A stretch of 64,000 bases of DNA from Bidens hawaiensis (GCA_021521415.1 JAIQDT010007618.1:1-64000); one strand, 5' to 3'; positions 46,045 through 58,200 are shown, counted from the stretch's first letter. Translations and numbers: made by a program. The notes: generated by a model not told the origin, from the sequence alone.

Positions 46045-47324
46045 CTATTTGTTATATTAAGTAGAGTAGTATATTTATATAAATAACAGGCTTGTTTATG
46101 CTCCAAGCCTGGTCAAGCCAAAGCCCAAGCTCATTCATTAAATGAGCTCCATGTTTGGCTTGGGTCCGGGTTCGAGCTCGTTTAGTCTTGACACAATCTG
46201 AGCTTTTAGTGAGCCGATCTCAAGTAAATCACATGCGACTTGGCTACTAAAATTGTAAAGGATGATATTTACTATTTGATTTCATATACATAATGATTTA
46301 CGAGATGCAATGCACCGTTTACACGTCAAAAGTTATGCAACCCTAACAATATTTAATAAATACAATTCGAGATAACCATGTAGACAAGATTCTACATAAA
46401 TTTATTTTACTACCATTAACAAATTCCATATTTATTACCATTTTTGAACTAAAAACCTTCATTAACATTCAAACCGGTGCTATTATTGCAGGGCGTGTAC
46501 GCAACATTTACTTCCCTTTTGACATTGAATCCGACACCGCATATAGTGTTGCAAATGAAATGGTATTTGAATTAGACATCACCAACCAAGATGTCCACAA
46601 AATAGCCGACATGATCGATGGTGAAATATCATGCTTAGTACCCGAGTGGAAGATGGGGGGAGTAGCAGAAGACCACGAAAACAACGATAGCTACTGTCAA
46701 AGTTGCGCACCAAACGGTTCTCAAGTCAACCCAAAGTCAAAGCACCCGCTTCAATGTTCAAGACACCATTGTGGAGCCAATATCCATGGTCGGTTTGAAG
46801 AAATAACCTACCAGTTTGAAGGGTCCGAGCAGTGTTTAACCGAAGGTGCACCCGTTGTCTCGAGCCAGTCTGATGGGTTACAATATTCTGAAATATGGGG
46901 CGCGAACCAGAGTGAGTACCAGTCGTGCACAGAAGACGAACCGGTGGTTGAGAAGTCGGTCAAGTTTGAAGAAACCGATTCAGCAGACGATTATGAAACC
47001 GAGATCAGACAAGAATTAAGGTGGCTTAAAACTAAGTACCAGATGGAGCTAAGGGAGCTTAGAGATAAACACCTAGGAGTTGCACCAGACAAGCATGCAA
47101 AACATAAGATGCTGACAAAACATAAAGATGATCATGACGATCACCGTCATTTGCTAAAAACATTCGCGTCGGGAACGCATTTTGTGTCTTTTAATTTAGA
47201 TGATGGAGAACCAGAAGCATGTGGGAAGAGTGGTACAACAACTAAGAATTTGTGCAAAGAGGATTTGATTCCTCAACATCTCCATAGGGCAGCTTCACTT
47301 CCTGTTGATCCAATAGATTCTTGA
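43739..47324 (+). CDS. WNK: WNK-type serine/threonine protein kinase (WNK2/3-like), seven exons
   Basis: Exons 43739-43810, 43889-43926, 44000-44227, 44331-44551, 44754-44911, 45028-45367 and 46492-47324; all introns are GT/AG, phases agree and the total is 629 codons. The kinase domain starts near residue 25: [13 protein letters not shown] (Lys of the glycine-loop type used by WNKs), [11 protein letters not shown] (Asn where other kinases have the catalytic Lys, the 'with no lysine' hallmark), [12 protein letters not shown] (catalytic loop), KIGDLGLAA (DLG instead of DFG) and [11 protein letters not shown]. Exon 7 starts with the conserved WNK/OSR1-type segment [16 protein letters not shown], then a poorly conserved tail with a predicted coiled coil ([18 protein letters not shown]). 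Plant WNKs act in ion homeostasis, clock/flowering and ABA or sugar signalling. No lesion seen. Closest by memory to Arabidopsis WNK2/WNK3; orthology is inference. Confidence 0.95.
45899..46044 (+). repeat. (AAT)n microsatellite in WNK intron 6
   Basis: About 146 bp of AAT trinucleotides interrupted by AAAAAT/AAAATA units (45953-45970), inside the 1.1-kb sixth intron. The open frames of poly-Asn and poly-Leu across it are artefacts. Confidence 0.95.
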
Positions 47325-48423
47325 TATGATATTGTCATCTGATTCTTTTTGCACCCAACAACAGACAATAAGGTGATGATGATGATGATGATAGCTTTTT
47401 ACTTGTGTTGTTTGCATAGCACTCAGGTGAGGGTGGGTGGAAAGATACACCACTCCTTTGTGATCTGTTGTGAGTGTACATTGCCTATAATGTCATTATG
47501 ATTATACATGAAACCGTAATCTTTATGTTTGCAAGATGTATATTTATTCTTACTTTTTGATTTGAGAAAATGTTGAATTGATCACTCATTTGGTTTGGTT
47601 ATCAATCTACCTTGATGATGGATTGCAATGGCGAGCGGGTATGCTCGGCGTAATCATCGGGTTTGGTATGTGTAAACGGTTTTGGGTTAAAACATTATTC
47701 TGCAAGTTTTAGAAGAACAGGTTTGCTTGCTACATTATCTTTATTACGACTAGAGGTGTACAAAACAGTGACGGCCCAAGGTTTTCGGAGGCCTCAAACT
47801 AACTATCAAGTTGAGGGCCTTTTGTAAAAAGTCCATATTAACCCTCCTTTTTTACCCTGACCAAAGTTGATGAAGTTGAAAGATTTAGTTTGAAGCTATA
47901 TAACTTGTGTAAAAAAAACATGTTTACACAAATCTTACCTTTCTAGCTTTGTTGATTCCTATATTAGGCCAAAATAGGCAAAGTTTATAGTATAAAAATG
48001 GGTAGATTACATATAATAAAGTAATAAACTAATAAATAATTACTAACTTCAATTCTAATGATACCCGAATTGGGCAAATCAAAATCGAAATGCAAATCCA
48101 AAATTCAAAAGAACACCTGCAAACCTCGGTCACTCGGTTACCGGTATAAAGTGTAAACACTTTACAATCGGCAAACTGATATAAAAAAAATGCAAAATTC
48201 AGAATCAATCGCAATCCGCAATTCCAAAAGGTCCAAAACATGTTAGAGCAAGTGATACACTCTCAGTCTTTTAAAAAGATGAAGAATAGACCATTGCCTC
48301 TTTTCAAAATTGAAGATTGAAATTCTAGAGACGTTAGAGAAATTTCTGTATAAGTATGTGCCACGTCAATTGATTGGTTGTGTCAATTTTTATGCCTTGA
48401 AGTCTCTTTAGTTTAATTAACAA
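47325..48423. other. WNK 3' UTR and downstream non-coding
   Basis: 47372-47392 is a (GAT)n run in the likely 3' UTR. No strong AATAAA is found. Around 47767 CAGTGACGGCCC resembles an hAT-type terminus, but no partner end was found. No gene seen. Confidence 0.45.
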
Positions 48424-48755
48424 CTAGGTTATAGACCCGTGGACGCCACGAGTTGAAAAATATAAATCATGTAACATCCACACGCAATATGAAAGTGGAA
48501 AACATAATGTCATATATACTTGTGGAGACAACATAATATATAATTGTTAATAATACCGGTAACAAAATAAAAGATTATTAAACATAACTTTCAATGAAAA
48601 TAACATTCATTTTACAATTATTAGATATATAATAAAACTTCAAAATGAGAATTTCATAAATTACTAAATAGTTCCTTATAAAACCACATTTGTAGTTTTT
48701 ATTTGTAACTTTACCTTCCTTGTCTAATATAAGCATTTTAACACCGTCTCTACTC

Positions 48756-49007
48756 TCACTCGTGATAAAGCCACATATAGTTGACCATGTGTAAACACCG
48801 GTTCTCTATACTAACAGAACTGAGATATTCAACTTCTTCTCCGGGAAACAAAGACAAAAATCTGTCATTAATGTCTTGGACAACCTCATTTAAAGGTGTA
48901 AGTATGACACTTTGTTGAAAATATGAAATATCATTAAAATTTTCCAATAATGCTGGATATACAAAATTAATCAGATCAGAAATAGGATTGGATGAATCAC
49001 CAATCAA
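48756..49007 (-). pseudogene. Helitron PIF1-like helicase fragment
   Basis: An 83-codon frame with VILTPLNEVVQDINDRFLSL and FPGEEVEYLSS, characteristic of the C-terminal PIF1-type helicase domain of plant Helitrons. Beyond it, in broken frame, SRDGVKMLIL (about 48733-48765) is the usual helicase C-terminal motif. Several hundred bp between these segments are missing relative to intact helicases. Confidence 0.75.
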
Positions 49008-49199
49008 AAGATCATCTGGTATATCTATAATGGCAATACTGTCATTGTCACCGCCAAGTTTTCATTCACCAAGCTCCAACAACCATTCGGCAAATTACTG
49101 GTCTCTTCCAAATCCGATGCCTGACATCCGACCGTTAACATCATGTTTTTTGTTAACCTAAGAACCTTGCATTTGGACCAAATGTGGGTGAATTAAGTG

Positions 49200-50340
49200 A
49201 AGCATTAACAATGTCACTACGTGATCCATTTTGTATTACCGGTAGGATTTGTCTAAAATCACCCCCCAAAACAATAACTTTCCCCCCCAAATGGATCTTC
49301 ACAATTGTTATGGTTACCACCTTTTAAAACATCTTTTAAAGTCCTATCCAAGGCTTCAAAAGCATGTTTATATATCATAGGAGCCTCGTCCCAGATAATC
49401 TGATCAGTTTTTCTCATTCAATTGTAAATATCTGCATTTCTTGTTATTGAACAGGTAGAATCCTTAGTTAGATTTATAGGAATCAAAATCTAGAGTGAGC
49501 GGTTCTACCTCCCTCAAGTAACAAAGATGCTATACCGCTAGAGGCAACGTTTAAAACGATTTTAGCTTTAGATCTTATGGAAGCCGATAATGTCTACCAT
49601 AAAATTTTTTTCCCGTCCCTCCATAACCGCACACAAAGAAAATACCGCCCTTGTTTTGATCAACTGCTCCCATTATTTCATTATCCCATCTCGTTGCTCA
49701 GTCGTTAATGAAATAAAAAGTCGTTAAAACTCACATGTCATGACTTGTGTATCATACGCTAGCTCCTCGTTCATAAAACGATTTGTTGACGCAACGATAG
49801 TATCCTTATTAGGGAAAGGCATTGTAGGAAAACAACGCAAAACACAATTATTTTGGAGCAGAAGGTTTTGAATTTCAAGTAAGAAGAGGTTCTTTAGTTG
49901 TGCCTCTAAATGCACCAAATCTGTAATGAATCACAAAAGATTAAAACTGAGTTTTTATCTAAACATATTTGTTAATTTATTAAAGTATTTAAAAAAAATA
50001 ACAAATTCTAATTATCTGATACCATTATTTTTTTGCTCATTTTGTTGTTTGTAAAGAATGCCATCAATTAAATTCGGCCAAGTCTTTTCCCATACATAAT
50101 CCGGTCTAGATAAACTGTATGTTATTAACATGGTAGCAAATGAACTACGTAAATAATAACCACTTGCAGTATGACTTGCTTCTTCAATAGCTTCTATATA
50201 CTCGTTGTCATCGTCTAGAAAGCCTCTTTATAACACGCATCTCTATAAGTAGCACACACTTCACCATCAACCGTATGAATATCTTCAAAGCACGTGTGGC
50301 CTCTAACCTTGTTTAACAAAATTCTCCTGTTCGATTCTAA
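49200..50340 (-). pseudogene. Helitron RepHel remnants (Rep tail and helicase N-part)
   Basis: In several frames: LLNKVRGHTCFEDI and VDGEVCATYRDAC (about 50240-50330), EYIEAIEEASHTASGYYLR (about 50150-50210), FPTMPFPN (about 49815), a degenerate Walker A and a Walker B-like DEA. Order and orientation match a Helitron Rep/helicase. Multiple stops; non-functional. Confidence 0.72.
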
Positions 50341-50372
50341 GCATGTAGGATGCTTATTTCTCTCGAACTTAT

Positions 50373-50633
50373 GCTCTGATACCAACTTGTAAGGCCCCGT
50401 TCCCGATGCCCTACTTTGGTGTTGGATTTAATCATAAGCTTAGTTCTAAATATTAGAGTTAATTAAAACTTTTACAGAATATAATAAGTCAACCATCTAT
50501 TACATAACCTTTCAAATCTTGTCTTAACATAATTCAAATTTGTCTTCCAAAATAAAAACATAATTAGATATGACAACATAACATTCTTCTTAAGATGCCA
50601 GTATCTTCAGTCCAACGCCAGTATCTTCAAAAC
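50373..50633 (-). mobile_element. Gypsy LTR end plus PBS (fragment)
   Basis: On the minus strand an LTR ends in ...GGGGCCTTACA at 50388, followed by TTGGTATCAGAGC (PBS at 50373-50384). The internal region is absent: Helitron sequence begins immediately. The LTR is cut at about 50633 by the Cassandra element. A diverged relative (AAGGCCTAGATCCCGGTGCC) starts near 51171. Confidence 0.6.
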
Positions 50634-51131
50634 ATACTTATGAACCAAGAATCTCTCTTGTCCATGGCCGATGTGGGATGTGCCTAGGATGTTACAAACA
50701 CCCCCCTTTGGACTCATCGTCCTCGATGAGGTTTGCCCCAGCATCCTATCCGGGATGTGGGATTTACCTAAGGTGTACGTCACGACACCCCCGGGGACTC
50801 ACCGTCTCCGATGAGGTTTTCCCCACCATCCCGAACGGCACAAGAGTGGCTTTGATACCACTTGTAATGCCCGGACCCTCGTATCACCAATATTGTCCGA
50901 TTTGCCCACAAATAGCTCACGAATTCGTTTTGGTTGCCCATGTGAAGACTTCCCAGGAGGTCACCAATCATACTACTACTCCCACCTGAGCACGCTTAAC
51001 TGTGGAGCTCTACTCTCGTCCACTACCGTTAAGCCCAAAACGCGTTGGTGATTTAAGAGGCATCACATATACTTATGAACCAAGAATCTCTCTTGTCCAT
51101 GGCCGATGTGGGATTTGCCTAGGATGTTACA
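50634..51131 (-). mobile_element. Cassandra-type TRIM retrotransposon (3' LTR truncated)
   Basis: Minus orientation. 5' LTR 51131-50863 (269 bp, TGTAACATCC...GCATTACA), PBS TGGTATCAAAGC (50849-50860), a short internal domain without any gene, a polypurine tract CAAAGGGGGG (50710-50701), and the first 63 bp of the 3' LTR (50696-50634). The LTR holds 5S rRNA-derived sequence, the defining trait of Cassandra. It has no coding capacity and would depend on other elements. Confidence 0.85.
50947..51011 (-). promoter_or_regulatory. 5S rRNA-derived Pol III promoter in Cassandra LTR
   Basis: Minus strand: CAGTTAAGCGTGCT (5S A-box region), GGGAGTAGTA and GGTGACCTCCTGGGAAGT (5S C-box region), in the order and spacing of plant 5S rRNA. 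It is partial, so it is not a functional 5S gene. Confidence 0.85.
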
Positions 51132-51576
51132 TAGACACTAACATAAGCCTCCAATTTGGCCTAATTTAGAGGGTTTAAGGCCTAGATCCCGGTGCCATAC
51201 TTTGGAGTTGGATTTACTCATAAACACAATTCTTAATATCAGAGTTAATTAAAACTTTCGCGGAATAAATAAAACTTCAATCATTCATTACAAACATTCA
51301 AAATTGTCTTTAAAAACATAACATAAAACATCTTATTTAAAATCATGACAAATCTTTCTACAGATGCCACCTTCTTCTGATCCTGCCATGTGTCTCACTC
51401 AAGCTAACTACTTCAATGATTTAACTTGCATGCATACTAAAAGTCAGCTATGCTGAGTGAGTTCTAGTTAAAACAGGTAAAATACAATACATTCACATAG
51501 TTACTCATACGCATCCGTAGATACATATTACTTACTTTACCTACTTATCTTTCTTTCGTATATACATAAGGATATA

Positions 51577-51611
<35 letters not shown>

Positions 51612-51613
51612 TC
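51577..51613 (+). repeat. (CTTT)n microsatellite
   Basis: About nine uninterrupted CTTT units. Confidence 0.95.
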
Positions 51614-51682
51614 GTACTTTCATATTTTATCTTGCTTTACATACATACTTATAATTTTTAAATAGCCTTTCGCCATATAACC

Positions 51683-51777
51683 TCACAGATATTATTAGGG
51701 TCTGCCACCATCCTTCACAGATATTATTAGAGTCTGCCACCCTCCTTCACAGATATTATTAGGGCATGCCACCCTCA
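51683..51777 (+). repeat. Three tandem repeats of about 34 bp
   Basis: Three units of TCACAGATATTATTAG followed by (G/A)G(T/C)(C/A)TGCCACC. Confidence 0.85.
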
Positions 51778-52249
51778 TACCATACAACCATACATACTTT
51801 TCTTTTCATATATATATATATATTTATACACTTTTATACATACTCTTAATCTTTTCTATAGCATTTATCATTCGTACATCAATAACAATCACATATCATA
51901 CACACTTACCACTTAAGGTAATTGTATTAATTAATCACATCAAGTATGCACACAGCCCCGAAAAACATAACAAGGAAGTAGGCTAGAAACTCACCTGAGC
52001 TTGGTTCCTTTCCGAGTTAACGGTAACTCCTCTCTTTAACTGGGTGCGGATAACTGTATAATAATTACACGTATCAATTAACTATCACTACCCATATCGT
52101 ATTTCTAGTTTAATATAACCCTCAACGAACGGGGGTCCGGAGACAGCGCCTCTGGCAGCAGAGTCCTTAACACAAATTTCATTAGAATTCTTAAATGATT
52201 ATTCTTTTCGCTATCTCTTTTGTTATGACGAAAGGCCTCTGGTTAAGCA

Positions 52250-52510
52250 TCATTCGCTATCCCATTCGTTATGATGAATGGTTCCATTCATTATAACGAA
52301 TGGCTTGATCTGATACGAATGAATTAGGCCATTCGTGATTTCTTTGAGACGAATGAAAGGCTCATTCGTTACAGGATCACACGAATATATATATATATAA
52401 CTAATGGTTTGATTCGCTATCTCCTCATGACGAATGAATGGATAACGAATGAATAAGGTCATTCTTGACTTCTATAGAACGAGTGGGAGGCTCATTCTTT
52501 ACATTAGCAC
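52250..52510. repeat. Cluster of ATTCGT/ACGAAT short inverted repeats
   Basis: At least ten ATTCGT(T/G) or ACGAAT strings in both orientations, forming many possible small hairpins, e.g. CCATTCGTTATGATGAATGG near 52262. There is also a short (TA)n at 52387-52400. Origin unknown. Confidence 0.6.
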
Positions 52511-54270
52511 AGGAATGCTAATGTGCACGAAGTGGTATATAAAATTTTAACAAATAATGACCAAACACAACGAGTAATAAAAACCTAGAATACCCTAAAC
52601 TAAACCACTAGCAACAGGCAAGTGAACCTATCAGGTGTAGAATAGCTATGGGAAGACCGGGAATATCGAACCCTAGAGACACTTATTTAAATAACGAGAC
52701 TAGTTCTAAAAGCTAATTTAAAGTAATAATTAAGAAAATATATATTTTTGGATTTTTATTATTTTATTTTAAAAGCTAATAATTAATTAAACTAATTACT
52801 TAATTAAATTAAATTAAACTAGAAAATTAAATTACCAAATAAATACTTTAGTAAATTCAAATATGAGAAATAATTACCTAGGCAAGGAATCCAAATTGTG
52901 ACGACTCGGGCTTTTATCGGTTACGGAAAATTGCTACGGGAACCGGGAATCTAAAGGTATGAAACTCTAGGAAACTTAATAGATCCTTAATCACTCTCAA
53001 GGTGTCACAAAAAAAAAAAGAAATCTTAGATATCATGTAAAAACACCGGCTTATTGGTTCACCTGTCAGTTCACCAACTATGATTAATTACCCTAGAATA
53101 CAGCTAACCCGTCGGTTTCACTATCTCAATGCACCTAAGTACACGAGGTGGTTTTCTTGAACAGTCTAAAGGACACGGGTAAACAGTGAAATTAAGGCAA
53201 AAATAGGCAAACCTCCTGTCAGATAATTTAACCTAAAACCCTAACAACGAAGACAAACCCGACTACTTATCACCCGTCGGATATCTAAGTAGGTAAGAAT
53301 ATAAACTTCTAATGAGATGCCAAAAAATCAGTTTCTATGGTAAATGAGTTAAATAAACCATAAACAAGTTGAAAACACACAGTCAACAACCCTAACATGC
53401 AACCTATAATCGACTGACAATCAATAAAGTAACATGTGAAACATTCATTTAGACACAATTTAAAAAATAAATATGCATGAGACACATCCAATAAATATGA
53501 TCAAAACTTTTAATTAATCAAAATCCCTTAAACAAAACCCACAAACCGACAAGTCCAAAGCAATCAACAAAACATCATCACAAGCCTAGTTAACTAAAAG
53601 TGTTTAGCCAATAATCATGTTCAAAACAAGAAAATAAATAAGTTCAATAATAGAGTTCATAATAAAAGTAAAAATAGAATCTGAACCGAACTCGTGTTTA
53701 CTATCTCTTGCGATGAACTGAAGCTCCCCAATCAAATAACATCTTTTGAAATATTCTATATGCTTCCTTTCTTCTGTCCACCAACGTCCAAAACAACCAC
53801 AAGAATAACAATAATAATATATGGTAGTTGTTGTGGTCTGCGACTCCACCAGAAATTCTCACATAGAAAACAATAATATTAATATTATGTTTTACTAATT
53901 CTTGCGGCTCCCACTTACTAAAAACTCCCAAACGAAGTTAATAATAATAATAATAATTATGCTTTGTGCCTTTGTTGTTCCTCTCGTCCACACCAAAAAA
54001 GAATATATATTAATAACAATATGTGTGGCCGCTCAAATTGATTTCATCCAAAAACCCCCGAAACAATAATATTAATAAGAATAACATATGCAGCTCTTTC
54101 TCTTGCGGCTTCCTCCCAATTAACCAAACGGGCCCACCATTTATTATTTATGTGAAGTCCAAATTGACTCCAAAGTCCATGAAGTCATCAAGACTTTTTG
54201 CAATTTCTGTATCACAACAACATAAATCGATAAGTATATAAATAAATCGTGAGTCAATAACTCCACTATT
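52511..54270. other. AT-rich non-coding sequence
   Basis: No supported gene. Small minus-strand frames (e.g. 53849-53604, 53491-53309) have no recognisable domains. It may be further LTR or internal non-coding DNA of the element that begins near 51171. Confidence 0.4.
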
Positions 54271-55237
54271 GAAGAGGTAGGTCCCAGCAGAGCCCAGTTG
54301 GACCCGCAAGACTCACCTTGAACAGGGACGTCTGCGCAATGACCAACTGCTCCCGCATGACCCACCATGCTCAGAGAACCTTACGCGCAGTACGCCAGAT
54401 GTACCCGCAGGGAAAGCCTCCCAATGGTGAAGTACCCCGCCTGTTCCCGCAGTTGCGGATACAAGCCATCAGGGAAGGCTACCCGCACTAACAGCAAGGC
54501 TACACGCACAAGGCACTAGCTACTTCAGTAGTCACATGAAGGAATGAGCAAGGCGGGAATACTCCCGCCTAAATGAGCCAGTCCGTATGCTTCTGGAAGA
54601 TCTTTTGTACTATACCTACTAAGGTATGGGCAGAACAGACAATTTGACCAGAACAGCCCATGAACCAATCACAGGGTGACAGCTCACCGACAACAGTACG
54701 AGGAGGAGCACCCTCTAGTACTGTTTGTCACTATTAGCCGCTGCCTACTCACCAACCCTTACGATGGGACGTGCGCAGTCTACAGTTGGTGGAACAGTGC
54801 GTAGCCGGCAGTAAAGGAACAGTGTACAGCCGACCTTGTGGCTGTCGGCCGTAGCCTATCCACCAACCAGTATGGCCTGTGCGTAGTCCACTGTTGGTGG
54901 AACATGAATACTATTCAGCCGGCTGTACCTTCTAGGAAACCTACCTTCGGCTATAAATACTCCAACACCTTGGAATGGTAAGGACATCATCTGATATCTC
55001 ATTATCTTATCTAGCAATCTCTTAATATACACTTATATTCAGAGCAATCTAGTCTGATTCTCACGCCGGAGGGTGGTCACAAGGAGGAACCCCCCCCTTC
55101 TCAGTGACGAGCTTACGGTGTCTGTTTTGCAGGTCACCTGAAGAACAACCTTCTCTGCTGGACCTCATACTCGTGGGAAACATTACTTAACCCCCAGATT
55201 ATCCGTAATCTGCCCCGGGTCACTTAGTGTTTCTTCA
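54271..55237 (+). repeat. 5' LTR of second Tat element
   Basis: Starts TGAAGAGGTAGG and ends TTTCTTCA (TG...CA). It shares with the first element the TATA context CTTCGGCTATAAATAC (TATA 54952-54959), CTCACGCCGGAGGGTGG and GTGTCTGTTTTGCAGG. No second copy is in the window; the start is inferred by similarity. Confidence 0.75.
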
Positions 55238-55238
55238 T

Positions 55239-55252
55239 TGGCGCCATCCGTG
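55239..55252 (+). promoter_or_regulatory. Primer-binding site
   Basis: TGGCGCCATCCGTG, one base after the LTR end; same as the first Tat element. Confidence 0.72.
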
Positions 55253-55299
55253 CATAAAAGCTAGAACTAATCCTTAGTTTTTTCAAAATTTCTGAAGAA

Positions 55300-58200
55300 A
55301 TGGTTAACGTTACTCCGGTCCAAAGGCCAGTAATCGACCAAGAAACCCCGGTAACCACAACCCCAGCAACTGGGGGGAACACCGGCGGTTATACAAATCT
55401 TACGAACACTACCCCGGTTACCCAAGCCGGGGCAAGTGCAGTAAATATTCCACTGGGGTTCACTGATGCCCAGTTGGAAAAACGAACGAGGGTCCCTCGC
55501 CAAACACTAGATCAAGTTAAGGCGTGGGCCGAGGCACGTCAGAAAGAGTTCCAAGCTGAATTGGATGAACGCTTGCGTTCAGTTCAACAGGCTGACGAAT
55601 TCGGCAGTACTCGCCAACATCTCAATATGAACAGTGAGTGCGAGTACTCAGACGATGAGAGGGAAGAATCCGATACCGACGCAAACCCTCGCCATAAGGC
55701 GAAAGGGAAGCGTAAGGAAACGGACTTCCAACCAAAAAGGAATTTTGGGGAAGCCTTTAAACCAACGAATGCGGAGAGAAACCCGCGTGACTTCTCCAAA
55801 ACCTTTAGACCAACTGCTACAAATGCAGGAAAGTCAAAGTTCGCAAGGGACATTGCGGAAGCAATCGCCCCGAGAAGTGCCAAACAAATGTCCAACATTG
55901 GCACTTATGATGGTCTATCCGACCCAGACGACCACTTGAACAGATTCATTGCGGGGGCAACCGTCAGTAACTGGACGGAACCCACGTGGTGTTATATGTT
56001 CCAGATGACTCTGGTTGGAGCGGCCAGGGCATGGTTCGACCGTTTACCGGTCCACCACATTTATGATTGGGCGAACTTTCAGAACAAGTTCAGCCAGCAC
56101 TTCAGCCAGCAGAGGAAATATACTGAAGAACAGTGGACGATCCTCAACTGCGTTAGAGAGGAGGATGAATCTTTACTAGACTTCATCACTCGCTTCAACT
56201 CCAAAAAGCTAAGTCTCGGCAACATAAGTGAAGATCTTGTTCGCGCCGCTTTCATCCAGGGCGCCGAATACCAAGAGCTTATCCGCACATTGACGGGTAA
56301 GGATGGCATGCCATCAACATGGGATGCCATCATGACGGCGGCCAAGCGCTTTGCCGAGACGGAGAAGCAGCTGGGAAGGGATCTTCCCCAGAGTACACAC
56401 CTCTACACGCAGAGGACTAGAGAAAACAATGTTCGGATCGCCCGGCAGAACAAAAAGAGGAAGCTAGGTATCTGGCAGTCAAGGGTAAACTTTGACACCT
56501 CATCCAGCTCTCACCCTCTTGTTGGCGGAAGAAATCACACACACCCTTCAAGCCAAAAACACCGGTGGACGCCACTCACCAAAAGCGTCACGGAGATATT
56601 TGCCACTGAAAAGCTACCATGGCCAAAAGCTCCAATGATCCGGCAGCGACCTAATGCGGATCAGAGCAAATCCTGTGACTTCCACGGGACAAAAGGTCAT
56701 AATACGGAAGAGTGTACATCCTTGAAGGATATTGTTGAAGCATTCGTCAAGGATGGAAGACTGGCACACCTGGTGGCATCAATCAAGAAGGGAGGAAGGA
56801 ACGACAACCGGTACCGAGGCAACGGACGAAAGCCCGTTGACATCAGCATCAACATGGTTCATGGCAAGATCAGAGGAAGAAAAAGGCGAACGACAGAACC
56901 ATGTGCGTGGAAGGAAGCTGAGGTGCGCTTCCCGCGAGTGCCAGGAGGACCCAGCAAAGAAGGCCCTATCGTCATCAAAAGCCAGCTGGGGCACTACATC
57001 ACTTCTCGCACTGTTGCTGACAACGGCGCCTCGTCAACGGTGATGTACAGGCAGTTCTTCGACAAGCTAGATGACGAAGACAAAGAGCGCCTGGAAACGA
57101 TCTGCGCCTCGATGGAAGGGTTCGATGGCAGCACAAACACCCCCCTGGGCATCCTATCTTTCCCCGTCACTCTTACGGACGGGAATCACTCACGCACAGA
57201 AGACGTGGATTTTGTCGTAATGAGGAAGCCACACCACACATACGACATTCTCTTCGGAAGAGACGGGATGGCAAGATTCAACGCCGTGGTATCCTCAGTC
57301 CACGGCATGATGGGATGGCCAACAGCTGAGGGTGTAGCGATGATCACCGGCATTCCCCAGGTATGCATTGCATCTGTCTCATCTAAACCCAAACCAAAGA
57401 TGGCTAAACCAACCATCACCGAGCCAGAAAGATGGGCCTTCAACGGCAAGTACCCTGACCAGGCCGTTTCCATTGGCCCAACAGTTGTTGATCCCACACG
57501 CACCTTACTCAAGCGCTTATTACAGAAAAACGCTGACATCTTCGCGTGGACACCAGCTGACATGACTGGTGTACCCCGAAGTAAGGCAGAGCATAAGCTC
57601 AAATGCGATCCGGCTGTTACGCCAATCGTACAAAAGCGCAGAGTAATGGGGCCAGAACAAACTAACGCGTGTAGAACCCAAGTCAAGGAACTCCTTGACG
57701 CAGGAATCGTACGCGTTAGTAGATATCAAACTTGGGTTGCAAATCCCGTTATGGTACCGAAGAATAACAAACAATGGCGCATGTGCATAGATTTCAAGGA
57801 CTTGAACAAAGCATGCCCCAAAGATTGTTATCCGTTACCTGAAATTGATCTTAAGGTGGATTCGTTGGCACCATTCCGCCTTAAATGCTTCCTGGACGCG
57901 TATAAGGGGTACCATCAAATCCACATGGCCGTTGATGATCAGGACAAAACCGCTTTTCGGACGCCCGATGGCACATTTTGTTATCAAATGATGCCATTCG
58001 GACTTAAGAATGCCGGGTCCACATACCAACGCCTGATGGACAACCAGTTTCATGCCCAAATTGGGAGGAACTTGGAAGTCTACATGGATGACTTGGTCAT
58101 CAAAAGCCCTGACCCAGAAGCGATGTTGAAAGACATCGAAGAAACTTTCAACACGCTCAGGAAGATAAACATGAAGCTCAACCCGAGCAAGTGTGCCTTT

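Larger units (their letters stand above)
48424..50340 (-). mobile_element. Decayed Helitron with RepHel remnants
   Basis: The minus-strand 3' end is classic: hairpin CGTGG-CGT-CCACG (48438-48450), ten bases, then CTAG (ending at 48424), followed by T. Upstream on the minus strand are RepHel pieces broken by stops and frameshifts: SRPDYVWEKTW (about 50100), GILYKQQN (about 50050), NRFMNEELAYD (about 49760), the P-loop-like FFVCGYGGTGK (about 49620-49650), IIWDEAPMIYKHAFEALD (about 49345-49400), GGDFRQILPVI (about 49238-49268) and NEVVQDINDRFLSLFPGEE (about 48830-48895). The 5' end is not identified and is probably replaced by the LTR fragment at 50373. Confidence 0.82.
51132..52249. other. LTR-like non-coding sequence
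   Basis: From about 51171 the sequence resembles the LTR fragment at 50388 (shared ACTTTGG-GTTGGATTTA and AGAGTTAATTAAAACTTT). No frames. It contains the simple repeats listed separately. Confidence 0.4.

Noticed and set aside
45835..46106. Open frames of poly-Asn (plus) and poly-Leu (minus)
   Set aside because: Direct read-through of the AAT microsatellite in a WNK intron; not genes.
47760..47790. hAT element start (CAGTGACGGCCC)
   Set aside because: Resembles an hAT terminus, but no inverted partner or target duplication was found within the next kilobase.
50947..51011. Possible 5S rRNA gene
   Set aside because: Only about 65 bp of 5S-like sequence, diverged and embedded between LTR boundaries with a PBS and PPT: it is part of a Cassandra LTR.
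57186..57686. Minus-strand frame of 166 codons within gag-pol
   Set aside because: Overlaps the intact 1615-codon plus frame; translation has no recognisable domain.
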